A stretch of 64,000 nucleotides of DNA from the NCBI RefSeq assembly GCF_026616895.1, contig NZ_JANYME010000001.1, forward strand, positions 1 to 64,000, read 5' to 3'. Shown piece after piece: positions 42,848 through 53,759 of this stretch. Both the position numbers and the translations under genes were made by a program. Under the pieces are notes generated by a model that saw nothing but the letters and a program-made list of their open reading frames with translations, did not search any database and was not told where the DNA came from. The first letter of the stretch is position 1. Every line of letters starts with the position of its first letter. The DNA comes from Campylobacter sp. MG1. Lineage in GTDB: Bacteria; Campylobacterota; Campylobacteria; Campylobacterales; Campylobacteraceae.

Positions 42848-45150
42848 TAATTAGTAAAAATTGGTTGAATGAATTTATAGACTTAAAAAATATTAGTACA
42901 GATGAATTAGTAAAGACTTTAAATAGTATAGGTTTAGAAGTTGATGGGGTAACTACAATTATAGCTCCTAAAAAAGTTGTAGTTGCAAAAGTAATGAGTA
43001 AAGAAAAGCACCCTGATGCTGAAAAATTAAGTATTTGCCAAGTAGATGTTGGCAATGAAGTTTTACAAATCGTATGTGGAGCTAAAAATGTTGAAGCAGG
43101 GCAATTTGTAGCAGTTAGTTTAGAAGGTGCACAAATTGGTGATATTACTATTAAAAAAGCTAAATTGCGTGGGGTTGAGAGCAATGGAATGATATGCTCA
43201 TCAACCGAACTTGGATTTGCTAAAATAAATGATGGCATTATGGTTTTAGATAATAGTATAGGCGAACTTACTTTAGGTAAAGAATTATGCGAATATCCTT
43301 TATTTAATGATGAATTAATTGAAATTGAGCTAACTCCTAATCGTGGGGATTGCTTAAGTATTAATGGTATAGCAAGAGATTTAAGTGCAGCATTAGATAT
43401 TAATTTAAAAGAAAAGAAACCTTTTAAAGATGTTGATAATGCAGAAGGTATTAGAAGAATTTTAAATGTTCATTTCAGTGATGGAATTGATGCAAATTTT
43501 AATATTAGAGCTATTGAAATTTTAGGAAATGTTAGTAATTCTTTAAAAGTGAAATTACGATTAGCTAGTATAAATGAACTAAAAATAAATTTTATAGAAA
43601 ATTTAATGGCTTATAGCACCCATGCTAATGGCGTATTATTTAATGCATTTGATTTAAATAAGATTTGTCCTAATTGCGATCAAATTAGTTTAGATGTGAA
43701 AGCTGAATCTAATAAAGAATATGTGGTAAAATATAAGGATAATGTATTATGTGTAGCTGGTGTAACTCAAAATGATAGCTATAAGGTAGATGAAAATAGT
43801 AGTAAAATATTAATAATGTCGTTTTATGTTAATCCAAATATAATAGCGAATGTTCATAAAAATTATGAAAATACTGATATATATAGAAGTTTTAGAGGGA
43901 GTGAACCAGAACTTTTAATAGGAATTGATTATTTGTTTAATCTTTTACAAAATCATGAAAATTTAAAAATATATGGTAGTTCCTGTCAAAATACTCCTAG
44001 TAAAGAGAAGGTTAGTATTAATGTTAATTTGAATGAATTAAACAATATGATAGGTCAAATATTTGAAAAAAATGATATAGTAAAAATATTGAAAAGATTA
44101 GGTTTTGAATTGACTATAAAAGATGATAATTTTTATATAAAAGTACCATTTTATAGACATGATGTTACAAATTCATCTGATATTTGTGAAGAAATAGTTA
44201 GAATGAAAGGTATTGATAATATAATACCTAAACCATTAAATTTTCATGAAGCAAATAGAACTAATACTACGTATTTAAATTATAAAAAATCATTAGAATT
44301 AAGAACTAGAGCTATAATGTGTGGCTATTTTGAAAGTATTGGATATGTATTTGATAGTAAAGAATATTTAAAAAAATTAAATTTAGAATATATAAAAAAT
44401 GATATTATAAATCCTATATCAAATGAATTAAATACTTTAAGACCTACTATTATTAGTACTCTTTTAAAACAGGCAAGTAATAATTTTAATAATTCTAGGA
44501 AAAGTGTAAAATTATTTGAAGTTGGTAGTGTTTTTGATAAAGATGGTAAGGAAATTAAAAAAATTGCTTTATTAAGTTCAGGTCTTAATGAAGTTGCAAA
44601 TTTAAAAAATCATGCAAAGCCGAAAAATATTGATTTTTATACCTTTTTAAGTGAGTTAAAAACAATTTTTAAAGATTTTACATTAGGTAGTAGTGATTAT
44701 CATTTATTTAGCGAATTTGAAAGAGCTAATATATATAAAAATGATAAATTAATAGGCGTTGTTGGAAGGTTAGATTTACATATAGAAGATGAATTAGAAT
44801 TGCCTAAAACTTACATTTGTGAAGTTGATTTTAATGAGTTATCAAGTGATTTTATCAAAGCAAAACCTTATTCTAAATTTCAAGGAACAACTAGAGATTT
44901 GAGTATACTAATTCCTAAAAATTATGATTATAATATAATTAAAAATGCTATTAAAAGTTTAAATATTAAAAACCTTGTAGATTATAAGATAATTGATTTG
45001 TATTGCGATGAAAAATTAGGTGATTTTGAGAGTCTTAGTATTAGTTTTAGTTTCATTGATAATGAAAAAGTGTTAAAAAACGATGATATTAATAACGAAA
45101 TAAGCTTAGTTATTGATAAAATAAAAGAATTAGGATTAAATTTAAGATGA
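42844..45150 (+). CDS. pheT: Phenylalanyl-tRNA synthetase beta subunit
   Basis: 768 aa. Domains in order: EMAP-type tRNA-binding domain (about 40-150, [15 protein letters not shown] and [15 protein letters not shown]), B3/B4 editing region, B5 domain (about 390-460, [19 protein letters not shown]), catalytic-like core, and C-terminal anticodon-binding FDX-ACB domain (about 675-765, [19 protein letters not shown]). The editing region looks shorter than in E. coli PheT (795 aa). Overlaps pheS and aroA by four bases each. Confidence 0.95.
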   Translation: MIISKNWLNEFIDLKNISTDELVKTLNSIGLEVDGVTTIIAPKKVVVAKVMSKEKHPDAEKLSICQVDVGNEVLQIVCGAKNVEAGQFVAVSLEGAQIGDITIKKAKLRGVESNGMICSSTELGFAKINDGIMVLDNSIGELTLGKELCEYPLFNDELIEIELTPNRGDCLSINGIARDLSAALDINLKEKKPFKDVDNAEGIRRILNVHFSDGIDANFNIRAIEILGNVSNSLKVKLRLASINELKINFIENLMAYSTHANGVLFNAFDLNKICPNCDQISLDVKAESNKEYVVKYKDNVLCVAGVTQNDSYKVDENSSKILIMSFYVNPNIIANVHKNYENTDIYRSFRGSEPELLIGIDYLFNLLQNHENLKIYGSSCQNTPSKEKVSINVNLNELNNMIGQIFEKNDIVKILKRLGFELTIKDDNFYIKVPFYRHDVTNSSDICEEIVRMKGIDNIIPKPLNFHEANRTNTTYLNYKKSLELRTRAIMCGYFESIGYVFDSKEYLKKLNLEYIKNDIINPISNELNTLRPTIISTLLKQASNNFNNSRKSVKLFEVGSVFDKDGKEIKKIALLSSGLNEVANLKNHAKPKNIDFYTFLSELKTIFKDFTLGSSDYHLFSEFERANIYKNDKLIGVVGRLDLHIEDELELPKTYICEVDFNELSSDFIKAKPYSKFQGTTRDLSILIPKNYDYNIIKNAIKSLNIKNLVDYKIIDLYCDEKLGDFESLSISFSFIDNEKVLKNDDINNEISLVIDKIKELGLNLR

Positions 45151-46427
45151 AAATAAAGTTAGCAAATAAACCATTCGACATAGTATTAAATGATATTGCA
45201 TCAGATAAATCAATATCTCATAGAGCCGCATTATTTTCTTTATTGACAGATGGTGAATGTAGTATAAAGAATTATTTATTAGCTGATGATTGTTTAAATA
45301 CTTTAAAAGTAATACAAGCATTAGGAGCTAAAGTAGAGCGAGTAGATAATGTAATAAAAATTATTCCACCTGAAAATATAATTTCACCAGATACTGTTTT
45401 AGAATGTGGTAATTCAGGAACTTTAATGAGGCTACTGATAGGATTTTTAGCTACTCAAAATGGTTTTTTTGTTTTAAGTGGTGATGAATATTTAAATAAA
45501 AGACCTATGAAAAGAATTAGTTCCATATTAAATAGTTTTGGTGCTGATATATGTGGTAGAGATAATGCTAATTATGCACCACTTGCTATAAAAGGTCACG
45601 CTATTGAATATTTTAAATATCATAATTATTTAAAGTCAGCACAGGTAAAAACAGCGTTAGTTTTAGCTGGTTTGCTTAGTAAGGGTTGTGAAATTAGTGA
45701 GGATGAATTAAGTAGAAATCATTCAGAAAATTTATTAAAAATTATGGATGCACCAATAACTGTTGATAATTTAAATATAAAGGTTTTGCCACTTACTAAA
45801 AAACTAAAACCTTATAATATAAATATTCCAAACGACCCATCTTCAGCATTTTTCTTTGCTGTTTTATGTGCTATTAGTGAAAATTCAACATTGATATTAA
45901 AGAATATGTTATTAAATGAAACGAGAATAGAAGCGTATGAAATTTTAAGAAAAATGGGTGCTGATATTAGTTATAAAATTACAGATGAAAGTTATGAAAA
46001 AATAGGCGATATAACTATAAAGAGTTCTAAATTAAAAGCTATTGAAGTTAGTAAAAATATATCTTGGTTAATAGATGAAATTCCAGCATTATCAATAGCA
46101 TTTTTGTATGCTGATGGAATTTCTCGTGTTAAAAATGCTAAAGAATTAAGAGTAAAAGAAAGTGATAGGATTAATGCTGTTTTAGAAAATTATAAAATTT
46201 TAGGTGTTAAATTTGAAGAATTTGAAGATGGTTTTAGCGTTGTTGGTAAAACTTATACTAATAATAAAGCTAATCTAAAAAGTTTTGGAGATCATAGAAT
46301 AGCTATGAGTTTTTCTTTACTAGCTAAAGATTTTGATATTAGCATAGATGATACTCAATGCGTTTCGTCTTCGTTTGTAAATTTTTACGATATTTTAAAA
46401 ATATTTGGTGCTAGTTATGAAAATTGA
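45147..46427 (+). CDS. aroA: EPSP synthase
   Basis: 426 aa. Joins PEP and shikimate-3-phosphate in the shikimate pathway. SDKSISHRAALFS near residue 18, ECGNSGTLMRLLIGF near 88, KRPMKRISSIL near 121, NDPSSAFFFA near 230, LRVKESDRI near 330 and FGDHRIAMSF near 378 are the standard ligand-binding motifs. The ECGNSGT-LMR form and the Ala-less P-loop-like region suggest the class II (less glyphosate-sensitive) type, by inference. Overlaps pheT by 4 bases and ispH by 11. Confidence 0.95.
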   Translation: MKIKLANKPFDIVLNDIASDKSISHRAALFSLLTDGECSIKNYLLADDCLNTLKVIQALGAKVERVDNVIKIIPPENIISPDTVLECGNSGTLMRLLIGFLATQNGFFVLSGDEYLNKRPMKRISSILNSFGADICGRDNANYAPLAIKGHAIEYFKYHNYLKSAQVKTALVLAGLLSKGCEISEDELSRNHSENLLKIMDAPITVDNLNIKVLPLTKKLKPYNINIPNDPSSAFFFAVLCAISENSTLILKNMLLNETRIEAYEILRKMGADISYKITDESYEKIGDITIKSSKLKAIEVSKNISWLIDEIPALSIAFLYADGISRVKNAKELRVKESDRINAVLENYKILGVKFEEFEDGFSVVGKTYTNNKANLKSFGDHRIAMSFSLLAKDFDISIDDTQCVSSSFVNFYDILKIFGASYEN

Positions 46428-47250
46428 ACTTGCTAAAAGTTATGGTTTTTGTTTTGGTGTAAGAAGGGCTATTAAACAAGCAGAAAAAACTAAAAATGCT
46501 GCTACTATAGGGCCACTAATACACAATAATGATGAAATAACTAGGTTAAAAAAAGATTTTAATGTAAATACTTTAAGTGATATTAGTGAATTAAAAGATG
46601 AAAAAAAAGTTATTATAAGAACGCATGGTATAACTAAAGATGACTTACAAGTTTTAAAAGATAGTAAAAGAGAGATAATAGATGCTACTTGTCCTTTTGT
46701 TAAAAAGCCTCAAGAAATAGTAGAAAAAATGAGTAACGAGGGATATGAAATTATAATTTTTGGAGATGTTAATCATCCTGAAGTAAAGGGTGTTAAAAGC
46801 TATGCAAATACTAATGTATATGTTGTACTTAGTGAAAAAGAATTAGAGAGTATTAAATTTAGTAATAAAGTAGCATTGATAAGTCAAACTACAAAAAAAA
46901 TAGAGCAATTTATACAAATAGCTAATTATTTGATTTTGAAAGTAAAAGAAGTTAGAGTTTTTAATACAATATGTGATGCTACTTTTAAAAATCAAGAAGC
47001 CGTAAAAAATTTAGCTATGAAAAACGATATCATAATAATAGTTGGTGGAAAAAATAGCTCAAATACTAAACAGCTGTTTTTGATAGCTAAAGAATATTGT
47101 AAAGATAGTTACTTAATAGAAAATGAAGATGAAGTTTGTAAGAAATGGTTTGAAAATAAAAATAATTGTGGTGTTAGTGCAGGTGCTAGCACTCCAAATT
47201 GGATTATTGATAAAGTAATAAAAAAAATTGAAAGTTTTAATTTAAATTAA
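46417..47250 (+). CDS. ispH: HMBPP reductase
   Basis: 277 aa from ATG 46417 (family start MKIELAKSYGFCFGV), inside the end of aroA. Last enzyme of the MEP isoprenoid pathway: reduces HMBPP to IPP and DMAPP. The [4Fe-4S] ligands are C12, C92 (DATCPFV) and C186 (NTICDAT); the catalytic Glu region is near 120 (GDVNHPEVKG) and substrate His in GPLIHN and RTHGI. The SAGAST segment near the end is also typical. Followed by rpsA in the same direction after a 78-base gap with its own promoter candidate. Confidence 0.94.
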   Translation: MKIELAKSYGFCFGVRRAIKQAEKTKNAATIGPLIHNNDEITRLKKDFNVNTLSDISELKDEKKVIIRTHGITKDDLQVLKDSKREIIDATCPFVKKPQEIVEKMSNEGYEIIIFGDVNHPEVKGVKSYANTNVYVVLSEKELESIKFSNKVALISQTTKKIEQFIQIANYLILKVKEVRVFNTICDATFKNQEAVKNLAMKNDIIIIVGGKNSSNTKQLFLIAKEYCKDSYLIENEDEVCKKWFENKNNCGVSAGASTPNWIIDKVIKKIESFNLN

Positions 47251-47272
47251 ATACTTTGTAAGCTAAATATGG

Positions 47273-47278
47273 TAGAAT
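47273..47278 (+). promoter_or_regulatory. Candidate rpsA -10 box
   Basis: TAGAAT, 50 bases before the rpsA ATG and just after the ispH stop, followed by AGTTCAC. A promoter here would let rpsA be made at higher level than the genes before it. Confidence 0.4.
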
Positions 47279-47328
47279 AGTTCACAATCATTTTTAAATT
47301 TGATTAATTTTTACACAAAAGGACCAAA

Positions 47329-48987
47329 ATGGCTAAGGCAAACGGAGCTCACAAAAAAAATGAAGAATTAGATAACGTTGATTTCGCGACAATGTTAGAT
47401 GAGTTTGAAAGCGAAAAAAATTCAGAAAGTTTTTCAGTAATTGACGGAAAGATAGTGAAAATAGAGGCTGATGAAGTTTTTGTGGATATACAAGATAAAT
47501 CAGAAGGTATTTTAAATATTAATGAAATTATGAAAGACGATAAGCTTTTATTTAATGTAGATGACATGATTAAAGTTACAGTTATAGGAAATTCAAAGGG
47601 TAGAAAATTATTGTCTTACAAAAAAGCTTTACGCAAAGAAAAAGTTTTAGATTTTATAAATAATTGCAAAGAATTTGAACAATTAGAAGCATTTGAAGTT
47701 AAAGTAATTGGTAAAAATCGTGGTGGATTTGTTGCTGTTAATAATGATGATGTGGAATTCTTTTTACCAAAATCTCAATGCAATCCAAAAGAAGTTAATA
47801 ATTTATTAAATAAAAAAGTAAAAGTAAAAATAATAAGTATTGATGAAGAAAATCAAAGTATTTTAGTATCCAAGAAAAAAGCATTTGATGATGAACGCAA
47901 AAAAAGAAAAGAATTAATAGAAAAATTAATAAAAGATGATGAATTAAAAAAAGGTACAGTTAGAAAATTAACCAGCTATGGTATGTTTGTTGATATTGGT
48001 GGAGTTGATGGTTTAGTACATTATAGTGAAATTTCTTATAAAGGACCAGTAAATCCTAGCACACTTTATAAAGAAGGTGAAGAAGTTGTTGTTAAGGTTA
48101 TTGGCTTTGATACAGAAAAAAAACATATATCTTTATCTATAAAAGCAGCAAGTGTAGATCCATGGATTGAAATTAAAGATAGTTTAGAAGTAGGTGATGT
48201 TCTAAAAGTAGTTGTATCTAATATTGAAAATTATGGTGTTTTTGTTGATTTAGGCAATGATATAGAAGGTTTCTTGCATATTAGTGAAATATCTTGGGAT
48301 AAAAATATAAAAAATCCTAAAGATTATTTAAAAGAAGGCGAAGAAATTGATGTAGAAATTATAGAAATTGATTATGATAAACGCAGATTAAGAGTATCTT
48401 TAAAAAATTTATTACCAAAACCTTTTAAAGAATTTAGTGATAATTTTAATGTTGGTGATGTTGTAGAAGGAGAAATTAGTACTATAACAAATTTTGGAGC
48501 TTTTGTTAAAATAGGAAATATTGAAGGCTTACTTCATAATGATGATATATCTTGGAATGAAAACGAACCTTGTAAGAAAGTTTATAATGTAGGTGATAAA
48601 GTAAAAGTAAAAATTAGAAAAATTGATGATGAAAATCAAAAAATTTCTTTAAGTGTTAAACATCTTGAAGAAAGTCCTAGTTCTATTTTTATAAAAAATC
48701 ACAAACTTGGTGAGATTATTAAAGGTGTAGTATCTGATATTAAAGATTTTGGTATTTTTGTTAAATTAGATAATAATGTTGAAGCATTAATTAAAAATGA
48801 GGATTTAGGCGAAACTGTTCCTAATAAGGGTGATGAAATTGAAGGTGCATTAATATTTGCTAGAAATGGTAAAATTCGTCTTAGTGTAAAAAAAGTAAAT
48901 TTAATAAAAACTCGTGAGAATTTAGAAAAATTTAATACCGATGATAAAGTTACTATAGGTGATGTTATAAAAGATCAACTTCAATAA
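47329..48987 (+). CDS. rpsA: Ribosomal protein S1
   Basis: 552 aa with six S1 (OB-fold) repeats; the strand-turn signature YGMFVDIGGVDGLVHYSEIS near residue 215 recurs as YGVFVDLGNDIEGFLHISEI near 303, FGAFVKIGNIEGLLHNDDIS near 388 and FGIFVKLDNNVEALIKNEDL near 475, with two diverged N-terminal repeats. It brings mRNA to the 30S subunit. It follows ispH, as in other Campylobacter and Helicobacter. AAAGGA lies before the ATG and a strong hairpin closes the gene. Confidence 0.95.
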   Translation: MAKANGAHKKNEELDNVDFATMLDEFESEKNSESFSVIDGKIVKIEADEVFVDIQDKSEGILNINEIMKDDKLLFNVDDMIKVTVIGNSKGRKLLSYKKALRKEKVLDFINNCKEFEQLEAFEVKVIGKNRGGFVAVNNDDVEFFLPKSQCNPKEVNNLLNKKVKVKIISIDEENQSILVSKKKAFDDERKKRKELIEKLIKDDELKKGTVRKLTSYGMFVDIGGVDGLVHYSEISYKGPVNPSTLYKEGEEVVVKVIGFDTEKKHISLSIKAASVDPWIEIKDSLEVGDVLKVVVSNIENYGVFVDLGNDIEGFLHISEISWDKNIKNPKDYLKEGEEIDVEIIEIDYDKRRLRVSLKNLLPKPFKEFSDNFNVGDVVEGEISTITNFGAFVKIGNIEGLLHNDDISWNENEPCKKVYNVGDKVKVKIRKIDDENQKISLSVKHLEESPSSIFIKNHKLGEIIKGVVSDIKDFGIFVKLDNNVEALIKNEDLGETVPNKGDEIEGALIFARNGKIRLSVKKVNLIKTRENLEKFNTDDKVTIGDVIKDQLQ

Positions 48988-48996
48988 TTTTTATTT

Positions 48997-49018
48997 GTGA
49001 ATGATTTTTATCATTCAC
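48997..49018 (+). terminator. rpsA terminator
   Basis: GTGAATGAT, loop TTTT, ATCATTCAC: 9-bp perfect stem 10 bases after the stop, then ATTTTATT. Confidence 0.75.
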
Positions 49019-49083
49019 ATTTTATTACAAAATGTATAAATATAACAAACCGAATTTAAAATGATATAAAAAGGAAAAAAATA

Positions 49084-49653
49084 ATGGCATCTTATTCAAT
49101 GGGTGATTTAAAAAAAGGTTTAAAGGTAGAGATAGAAGGCGTTCCATATAAAATTGTAGAATATCAGCATGTAAAACCTGGCAAAGGTCCTGCTTTTGTA
49201 AGAATTAAGATAAAATCATTTGTTAATGGTAAAGTTTTAGAAAAGACTTTTCATGCTGGTGATAAATGTGAGTCTCCTAACTTGGTTGAAAAAGAAATGC
49301 AATATTTGTATGATGATGGAGAATTTTGTCAATTTATGGATACTGAAACATATGAACAAGTTGCAATTACTGAAGATGATGTTGGTGAGAGCAGAAAATG
49401 GATGATTGATGGTATGAATGTTAGCGTCTTGTTTCATAATGGTAAAGCTATAGGTGTTGAAGTTCCTCAAGTAGTTGAATTAAAAATAGTTGAAACACAG
49501 CCAAATTTTAAAGGTGATACACAAGGATCTAATAAAAAACCAGCTACTTTAGAAAGTGGTGCAGTTGTTCAAATACCTTTCCATGTATTAGAAGGAGAGG
49601 TTATTAGAGTAGATACTCAAAGAGGTGAGTATATAGAAAGAGCTAATAAATAA
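49084..49653 (+). CDS. efp: Elongation factor P
   Basis: 189 aa, three beta-barrel domains. Relieves ribosome stalling at consecutive prolines. The tip loop [10 protein letters not shown] carries Lys34, the residue that is lysylated where EpmA exists. Domain III holds [20 protein letters not shown] and ends [15 protein letters not shown] as usual. A GTATAAAT box about 50 bases upstream, after the rpsA terminator, may be the promoter. The next small genes follow within a few bases. Confidence 0.95.
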   Translation: MASYSMGDLKKGLKVEIEGVPYKIVEYQHVKPGKGPAFVRIKIKSFVNGKVLEKTFHAGDKCESPNLVEKEMQYLYDDGEFCQFMDTETYEQVAITEDDVGESRKWMIDGMNVSVLFHNGKAIGVEVPQVVELKIVETQPNFKGDTQGSNKKPATLESGAVVQIPFHVLEGEVIRVDTQRGEYIERANK

Positions 49654-49655
49654 TT

Positions 49656-49979
49656 ATGAATGATAAAGCAAAGCGTGTAAAATATTTAAGAGCTTTAGAA
49701 AAGGTTGCAAATCGCTTTGCTTTAGCACTTAAAAAGGAAAGTTTTTCTAAAGAATTGTTTTCTGCTAGTATAGAACAAAATTTAAAGCTTATAAATAAGT
49801 GTGAATTTGTTTATTTAGATTCTGTATATTCTAAAGAATTAGAAAATTTTGTTAATTTATGTTGTTTTTCTAATTTGGATAAAGATATTTTACTTTCTAA
49901 ATTTAATAGTCTTGAGAAAATTAAAAAACAATATCAATATAAAAAAGATAAACATAAGAATAAAATATATGAATATTGA
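49656..49979 (+). CDS. Hypothetical protein, 107 aa
   Basis: Small, strongly basic, helical protein starting MNDKAKRVKYLRALEKVANRFALAL and ending in a Lys-rich stretch (QYQYKKDKHKNKIYEY). No membrane segment and no recognised domain. It starts 3 bases after efp, and 8 bases separate it from the next small gene, so the two are part of the efp-to-cmoB transcript. The basic, RNA-like composition and place beside translation genes make an RNA or ribosome link possible; nothing in the sequence proves it. Confidence 0.65.
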   Translation: MNDKAKRVKYLRALEKVANRFALALKKESFSKELFSASIEQNLKLINKCEFVYLDSVYSKELENFVNLCCFSNLDKDILLSKFNSLEKIKKQYQYKKDKHKNKIYEY

Positions 49980-49987
49980 GGTAATTT

Positions 49988-50254
49988 ATGGATGAATTAG
50001 ATAGATTATTAGAATGTACTCCGATTGAAAAATTAATAGATGTTTTACAAAATGCTCCTAGAGGTGCTGTTGAAAATACAATTATAAATTTATGTAAAGA
50101 AGTAATGGCATTAAAAATATTGTTAGAAAATAGTTATGCAGATATTGATGATAAATTAGAAAAATTTATTTTTGAAAATGATTTATTATTAGAAGAAAAA
50201 TCTAATGATATTTATATTGATTTAACAGCAAAAATTTTGGGTCATGAAGGGTAA
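49988..50254 (+). CDS. Hypothetical protein, 88 aa
   Basis: Acidic, helical protein (MDELDRLLECTPIEKLIDVL, LLENSYADIDDKLEKF). Its charge is opposite to that of the basic protein before it. Not recognised. AGGTAATTT precedes the ATG and its last 11 bases overlap the start of cmoB, so it is translated together with that gene. Conservation next to cmoB in relatives would be the best clue to its role. Confidence 0.65.
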   Translation: MDELDRLLECTPIEKLIDVLQNAPRGAVENTIINLCKEVMALKILLENSYADIDDKLEKFIFENDLLLEEKSNDIYIDLTAKILGHEG

Positions 50255-51035
50255 ATTTGTAATTGATGATGTCGTTAGTTATAGCGATAAAAAATTAAAA
50301 AATGATGATATTTACTTACTTGCAAGTAAATTAAAGCCTTGGCGTAAAGGCCCATTTAAAATCAATGATATATTTATTGATAGCGAATGGAAAAGTTATT
50401 ATAAATTTAATATTTTTAAAAAATATTTGAAATGTTTGGAAGATAAAGTTGTAGCTGATATAGGTTGCAACAATGGTTATTATATGTTTAGAATGCTTGA
50501 ATTTAAACCTAAAAAAATAATAGGATTTGACCCTAGTAAGAGATGTTATGAACAATTTTTATTTTTAAATCAATATTTTAACACAAATATTAAATTTGAA
50601 TTACAAGGCGTTGCCGATGTTCCAAATTATGAGCATAAGTTTGATGTTATATTTTGCTTAGGTGTAATTTATCATAGAAGTGATCCAGTTTTAATGCTTA
50701 AACAATTAAAACAAAGCCTTAATAATAATGGTGTGGTGTTTTTGGATACTATATATTTTGAAAATGAACAACCATTTGCACTTGTCCCAGATACTAGCTA
50801 TGCTAAAATGTCTAATGTATATTTTATACCAAGTATAAAAGCTTTACAAAATTGGTGTAATAAGGCTAAATTTAAAACATTTGAGATTATAACTACTACA
50901 AAAACTACTATAGATGAACAAAGAAAAACTGAATGGATAGATGGTTATAGTTTAGATGATTTTTTACGAGATGATGACTTTACGAAAGAAGGCTATCCGG
51001 CACCTCGTAGGGTTTATGTTAAATTAACAATTTAA
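50244..51035 (+). CDS. cmoB: tRNA U34 carboxymethyltransferase CmoB
   Basis: 263 aa. Transfers the carboxymethyl group of carboxy-SAM to 5-hydroxyuridine at tRNA position 34. KPWRKGPFKINDIFIDSEW near residue 31 is the CmoB-specific part before the methyltransferase fold; SAM motif VADIGCNNGYYMFRM near 70; CLGVIYHRSDPVLML near 138 and the end GYPAPRRVYVKLT are also family typical. Shorter than the E. coli protein (323 aa) at the N-terminus. A cmoA partner is not in the window. Confidence 0.9.
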   Translation: MKGKFVIDDVVSYSDKKLKNDDIYLLASKLKPWRKGPFKINDIFIDSEWKSYYKFNIFKKYLKCLEDKVVADIGCNNGYYMFRMLEFKPKKIIGFDPSKRCYEQFLFLNQYFNTNIKFELQGVADVPNYEHKFDVIFCLGVIYHRSDPVLMLKQLKQSLNNNGVVFLDTIYFENEQPFALVPDTSYAKMSNVYFIPSIKALQNWCNKAKFKTFEIITTTKTTIDEQRKTEWIDGYSLDDFLRDDDFTKEGYPAPRRVYVKLTI

Positions 51036-51271
51036 ATTGTTGAAAATATTATGCTTTACATTATCAGAATTTTTATTGTTAAATGTGATAAAAAATTTAT
51101 CAAAGTTTTTAATATAAATTTAGTTTAATAATATTTTTGATGAGTTTATGGATTTTTTTGATTTTTATAAAAGTATTGCTAATATTTTTTAGTAATTTGA
51201 TTTTACAATATATCAGTGTTTTGAGTTTAGTTTTTATATTAAAAATGTAATTATATTACATATATTTATCA

Positions 51272-51875
51272 TTAATGAGTGAAATTTATAGACTGCAAAA
51301 ATATATCTTTTGCATGAATATATGTTGTATCAAAGACTTTTATATTTTTAAAATCATTTTCGTTAATTAATAGTGCAATTTCAGTGCAAGCTAATAAAAT
51401 TCCTTCAATATTATGCTTATTTATAATATTTATGAAAGTTTCTTTACTATTTTGTTTGATAACATTAAAGCAAAGTTCATTGAAAATAATATCATTAATA
51501 GTATTTATATCACTATTATTTGAGGTAATTACATTTATTCCTTTTAACTCTTTTTTATAAAAGTCTTCTTGCATAGTGTATTTAGTGCCTAGTAATAAAA
51601 TATTTTTTATATTATTATGATTTAATTCTTTAAGGCTTGAATGGGCTATATGAATAAATCTAGCTTTTAAATCTTTTTGCTTCTTTATTTAATAATTCTC
51701 CTGCTTTTTGCCATTCGTTATTGTGTTGAAGTTCTTCAATCTTATCAAAATCTACGCTTGATATTAAAATTTTTGCACGAGATAAAGAATTGTGATGAGC
51801 TTGGCTAAATTCATTTATTAATTTATAATAAGTTATTGTGCTAGCATAGCTCATCCCACCGATTAGGCCTATCAT
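51272..51875 (-). pseudogene. Aspartate/glutamate racemase-family gene, broken
   Basis: The N-terminus MIGLIGGMSYASTITYYKLI runs to EAKRFKS and a stop at about 51660. The rest resumes one frame over (FIHIAHSSLKELNHNN, LLGTKYTMQEDFYKKEL, then ILLACTEIALLI and the end SINFTH). The part that should hold the first catalytic Cys (usually CNTMH after ADF) is missing, about 20 residues, so besides the frameshift there is a deletion; the second Cys (LLACTEIALL) remains. It lies just after tpiA on the same strand. The enzyme cannot be active. Confidence 0.85.
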
Positions 51876-51876
51876 A

Positions 51877-52563
51877 TTAACCTCTTATTGCGGCATTGAT
51901 TAAGTCTATAAAACCATCTACATTAAGACTAGCTCCACCTACCAAAACCCCATCGCAAAGTCTTTTGATATCAGCGATATTACTAGAATTTACACTACCA
52001 CCATATAAAATACTTTGCTTAGTTTTTGAGCGTAAAAAGCTCATAATATTTTCAATATCTTCTAATTTTGCAGCACTTTTACCAATACTATAAATTGGCT
52101 CATAAGCTAATATTAGTTTATCATATTGCAAATCTATTTTATTTAGTTGTTTATTTAAAAAATCTATGCTTTTATTTTGTTCGTAAGTAGAGTAATCTTC
52201 TCCTATACAATAAATAATTTTTAAATCATTTTCAGCGCAAAATTCAAATTTTTTTGCTAGAAATTCATCTGTTTCGCCTAAATTTCTTCTTTCACAATGT
52301 CCTAAAATAATTGTTTTAATTCCAAATTCTAGCAAATGATCTAGTCCAATTTCTCCAGTAAAAGCTCCACTATGAGTTGGATATATATTTTGAGCAGCTT
52401 GAATGAAACTAAATTCACTATCAATAAATGAAGTTGCACTTGGAGCTACAATTACTTCAAGATTAGTAAAATCACTAAATCTTAAATAAGCATTAAGTTT
52501 TTTAGCGTATTCAGCAAAACCTTTTCTAGTATGATTACATTTAAAATTTGCGGCAATTATCAT
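51877..52563 (-). CDS. tpiA: Triosephosphate isomerase
   Basis: 228 aa, short form usual in Campylobacter. Interconverts DHAP and glyceraldehyde-3-phosphate. NFKCN near residue 6 has the catalytic Lys, LGHCERR near 88 the electrophile His, AYEPIYSIG near 151 the catalytic Glu, and YGGSVNSSN with GVLVGGASL the phosphate grip. The YEPIYSIG loop differs from the common YEPVWAIG but keeps the key residues. Overlaps pgk by four bases. Confidence 0.95.
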   Translation of the reverse strand: MIIAANFKCNHTRKGFAEYAKKLNAYLRFSDFTNLEVIVAPSATSFIDSEFSFIQAAQNIYPTHSGAFTGEIGLDHLLEFGIKTIILGHCERRNLGETDEFLAKKFEFCAENDLKIIYCIGEDYSTYEQNKSIDFLNKQLNKIDLQYDKLILAYEPIYSIGKSAAKLEDIENIMSFLRSKTKQSILYGGSVNSSNIADIKRLCDGVLVGGASLNVDGFIDLINAAIRG

Positions 52564-53759
52564 TCAAATTCATCCTTTAATATAAGTGGTTTAATAGCAG
52601 GTAATTCTTTACCTTCAATTAGTTCTAAACTAGCACCACCGCCAGTAGAGATAAAACTAAAATCATCAGCATCTCCTGCACGATTAATAACATCAGCAGT
52701 ATCTCCACCGCCAGCAACGCTAGTAGCATAAGAATCGCTTATATAATGGCTCATTTTAAGACTTCCTTTGCTAAATTTTTCCATCTCAAATACACCCATA
52801 GGTCCATTCCACCATATAGTTTGAGCATCATTTAAAACTTCTTTAAACAAAATTGAACTAGCAGGTCCAATATCTAGCCCCATCCAGCCATTAGGAATTT
52901 CTTGAACGCTAACTTTTTTGATAACGCTATCATTTGAAAAACTTTGAGCTGCTATTACATCAACAGGCAAATACAATTTAACACCTAATTCCTTTGCATT
53001 AGCAATGATTTGTTTAGCATCTTCAATTAATTCTTCTTCTACTATTGAATTTCCTATATTAAATCCCTGTGCTTTTAGGAATGTAAAAGCCATACCTCCA
53101 CCTATAATTAATTTATCAATTTTAGGTAGTAGATTATGTAAAGCTTGTAATTTTCCACTGACTTTGCTACCTCCAACTACAGCAACGAATGGTCTAGCAG
53201 CAGATTTTAATAATTGCTGGCCAAAATTAAATTCTTTTTGTAATAAAAATCCAGCGCAAGATACTTTTACAAATTTTGTAATTGCTTCTACGCTTGCATG
53301 GGCTCTATGACATACCCCAAATGCATCATTAACATAAACATCACACATTGAAGCTAAATCTTTAGCTAGGTTTTCATCGTTTTTAGTTTCACCTTTTTCA
53401 AATCTTAAATTTTCTAATAATAAAATTTGACCGTGTTTTAGATTAGCTGCTAATTCTTTTGTATCGTTACCTATCACATTTTTAGCCATAATTACTTCAA
53501 TATTAGTAAGTAATCTTTCAAGTCTTTTTGCTACTGGTTCTAAAGAATATTTATTATTTACTTCTTTAGGTCTTCCTAAATGGCTAGCTAAAATAATTTT
53601 AGCGCCTTGATCAAGACAATACCTTATTGTAGGAATAACTGATTTTATCCTTCTATCATCACTAATATTTCCAAATTCATCTTGTGGAACATTAAAATCA
53701 CATCTTATAAGTGTTTTTTTATTTGATAATTCTACATCTTTTACCGATATTAATTGCAT
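52560..53759 (-). CDS. pgk: Phosphoglycerate kinase
   Basis: 399 aa. Reversible transfer of phosphate between 1,3-BPG and [23 protein letters not shown] near residue 19 is the substrate loop; SHLGRPK near 59 and [12 protein letters not shown] near 158 bind phosphoglycerate; [10 protein letters not shown] near 200 and GGGDTADVI near 358 are nucleotide sites. Middle gene of gap-pgk-tpiA; start overlaps the end of gap by one base. In Campylobacter this run mainly serves gluconeogenesis, as phosphofructokinase is generally absent (established for the genus). Confidence 0.96.
   Translation of the reverse strand: MQLISVKDVELSNKKTLIRCDFNVPQDEFGNISDDRRIKSVIPTIRYCLDQGAKIILASHLGRPKEVNNKYSLEPVAKRLERLLTNIEVIMAKNVIGNDTKELAANLKHGQILLLENLRFEKGETKNDENLAKDLASMCDVYVNDAFGVCHRAHASVEAITKFVKVSCAGFLLQKEFNFGQQLLKSAARPFVAVVGGSKVSGKLQALHNLLPKIDKLIIGGGMAFTFLKAQGFNIGNSIVEEELIEDAKQIIANAKELGVKLYLPVDVIAAQSFSNDSVIKKVSVQEIPNGWMGLDIGPASSILFKEVLNDAQTIWWNGPMGVFEMEKFSKGSLKMSHYISDSYATSVAGGGDTADVINRAGDADDFSFISTGGGASLELIEGKELPAIKPLILKDEFE

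Noticed and set aside
51036-51271. Possible gene remnant between cmoB and the racemase pseudogene
   Set aside because: Frames are short and broken with no recognisable peptide; no support.
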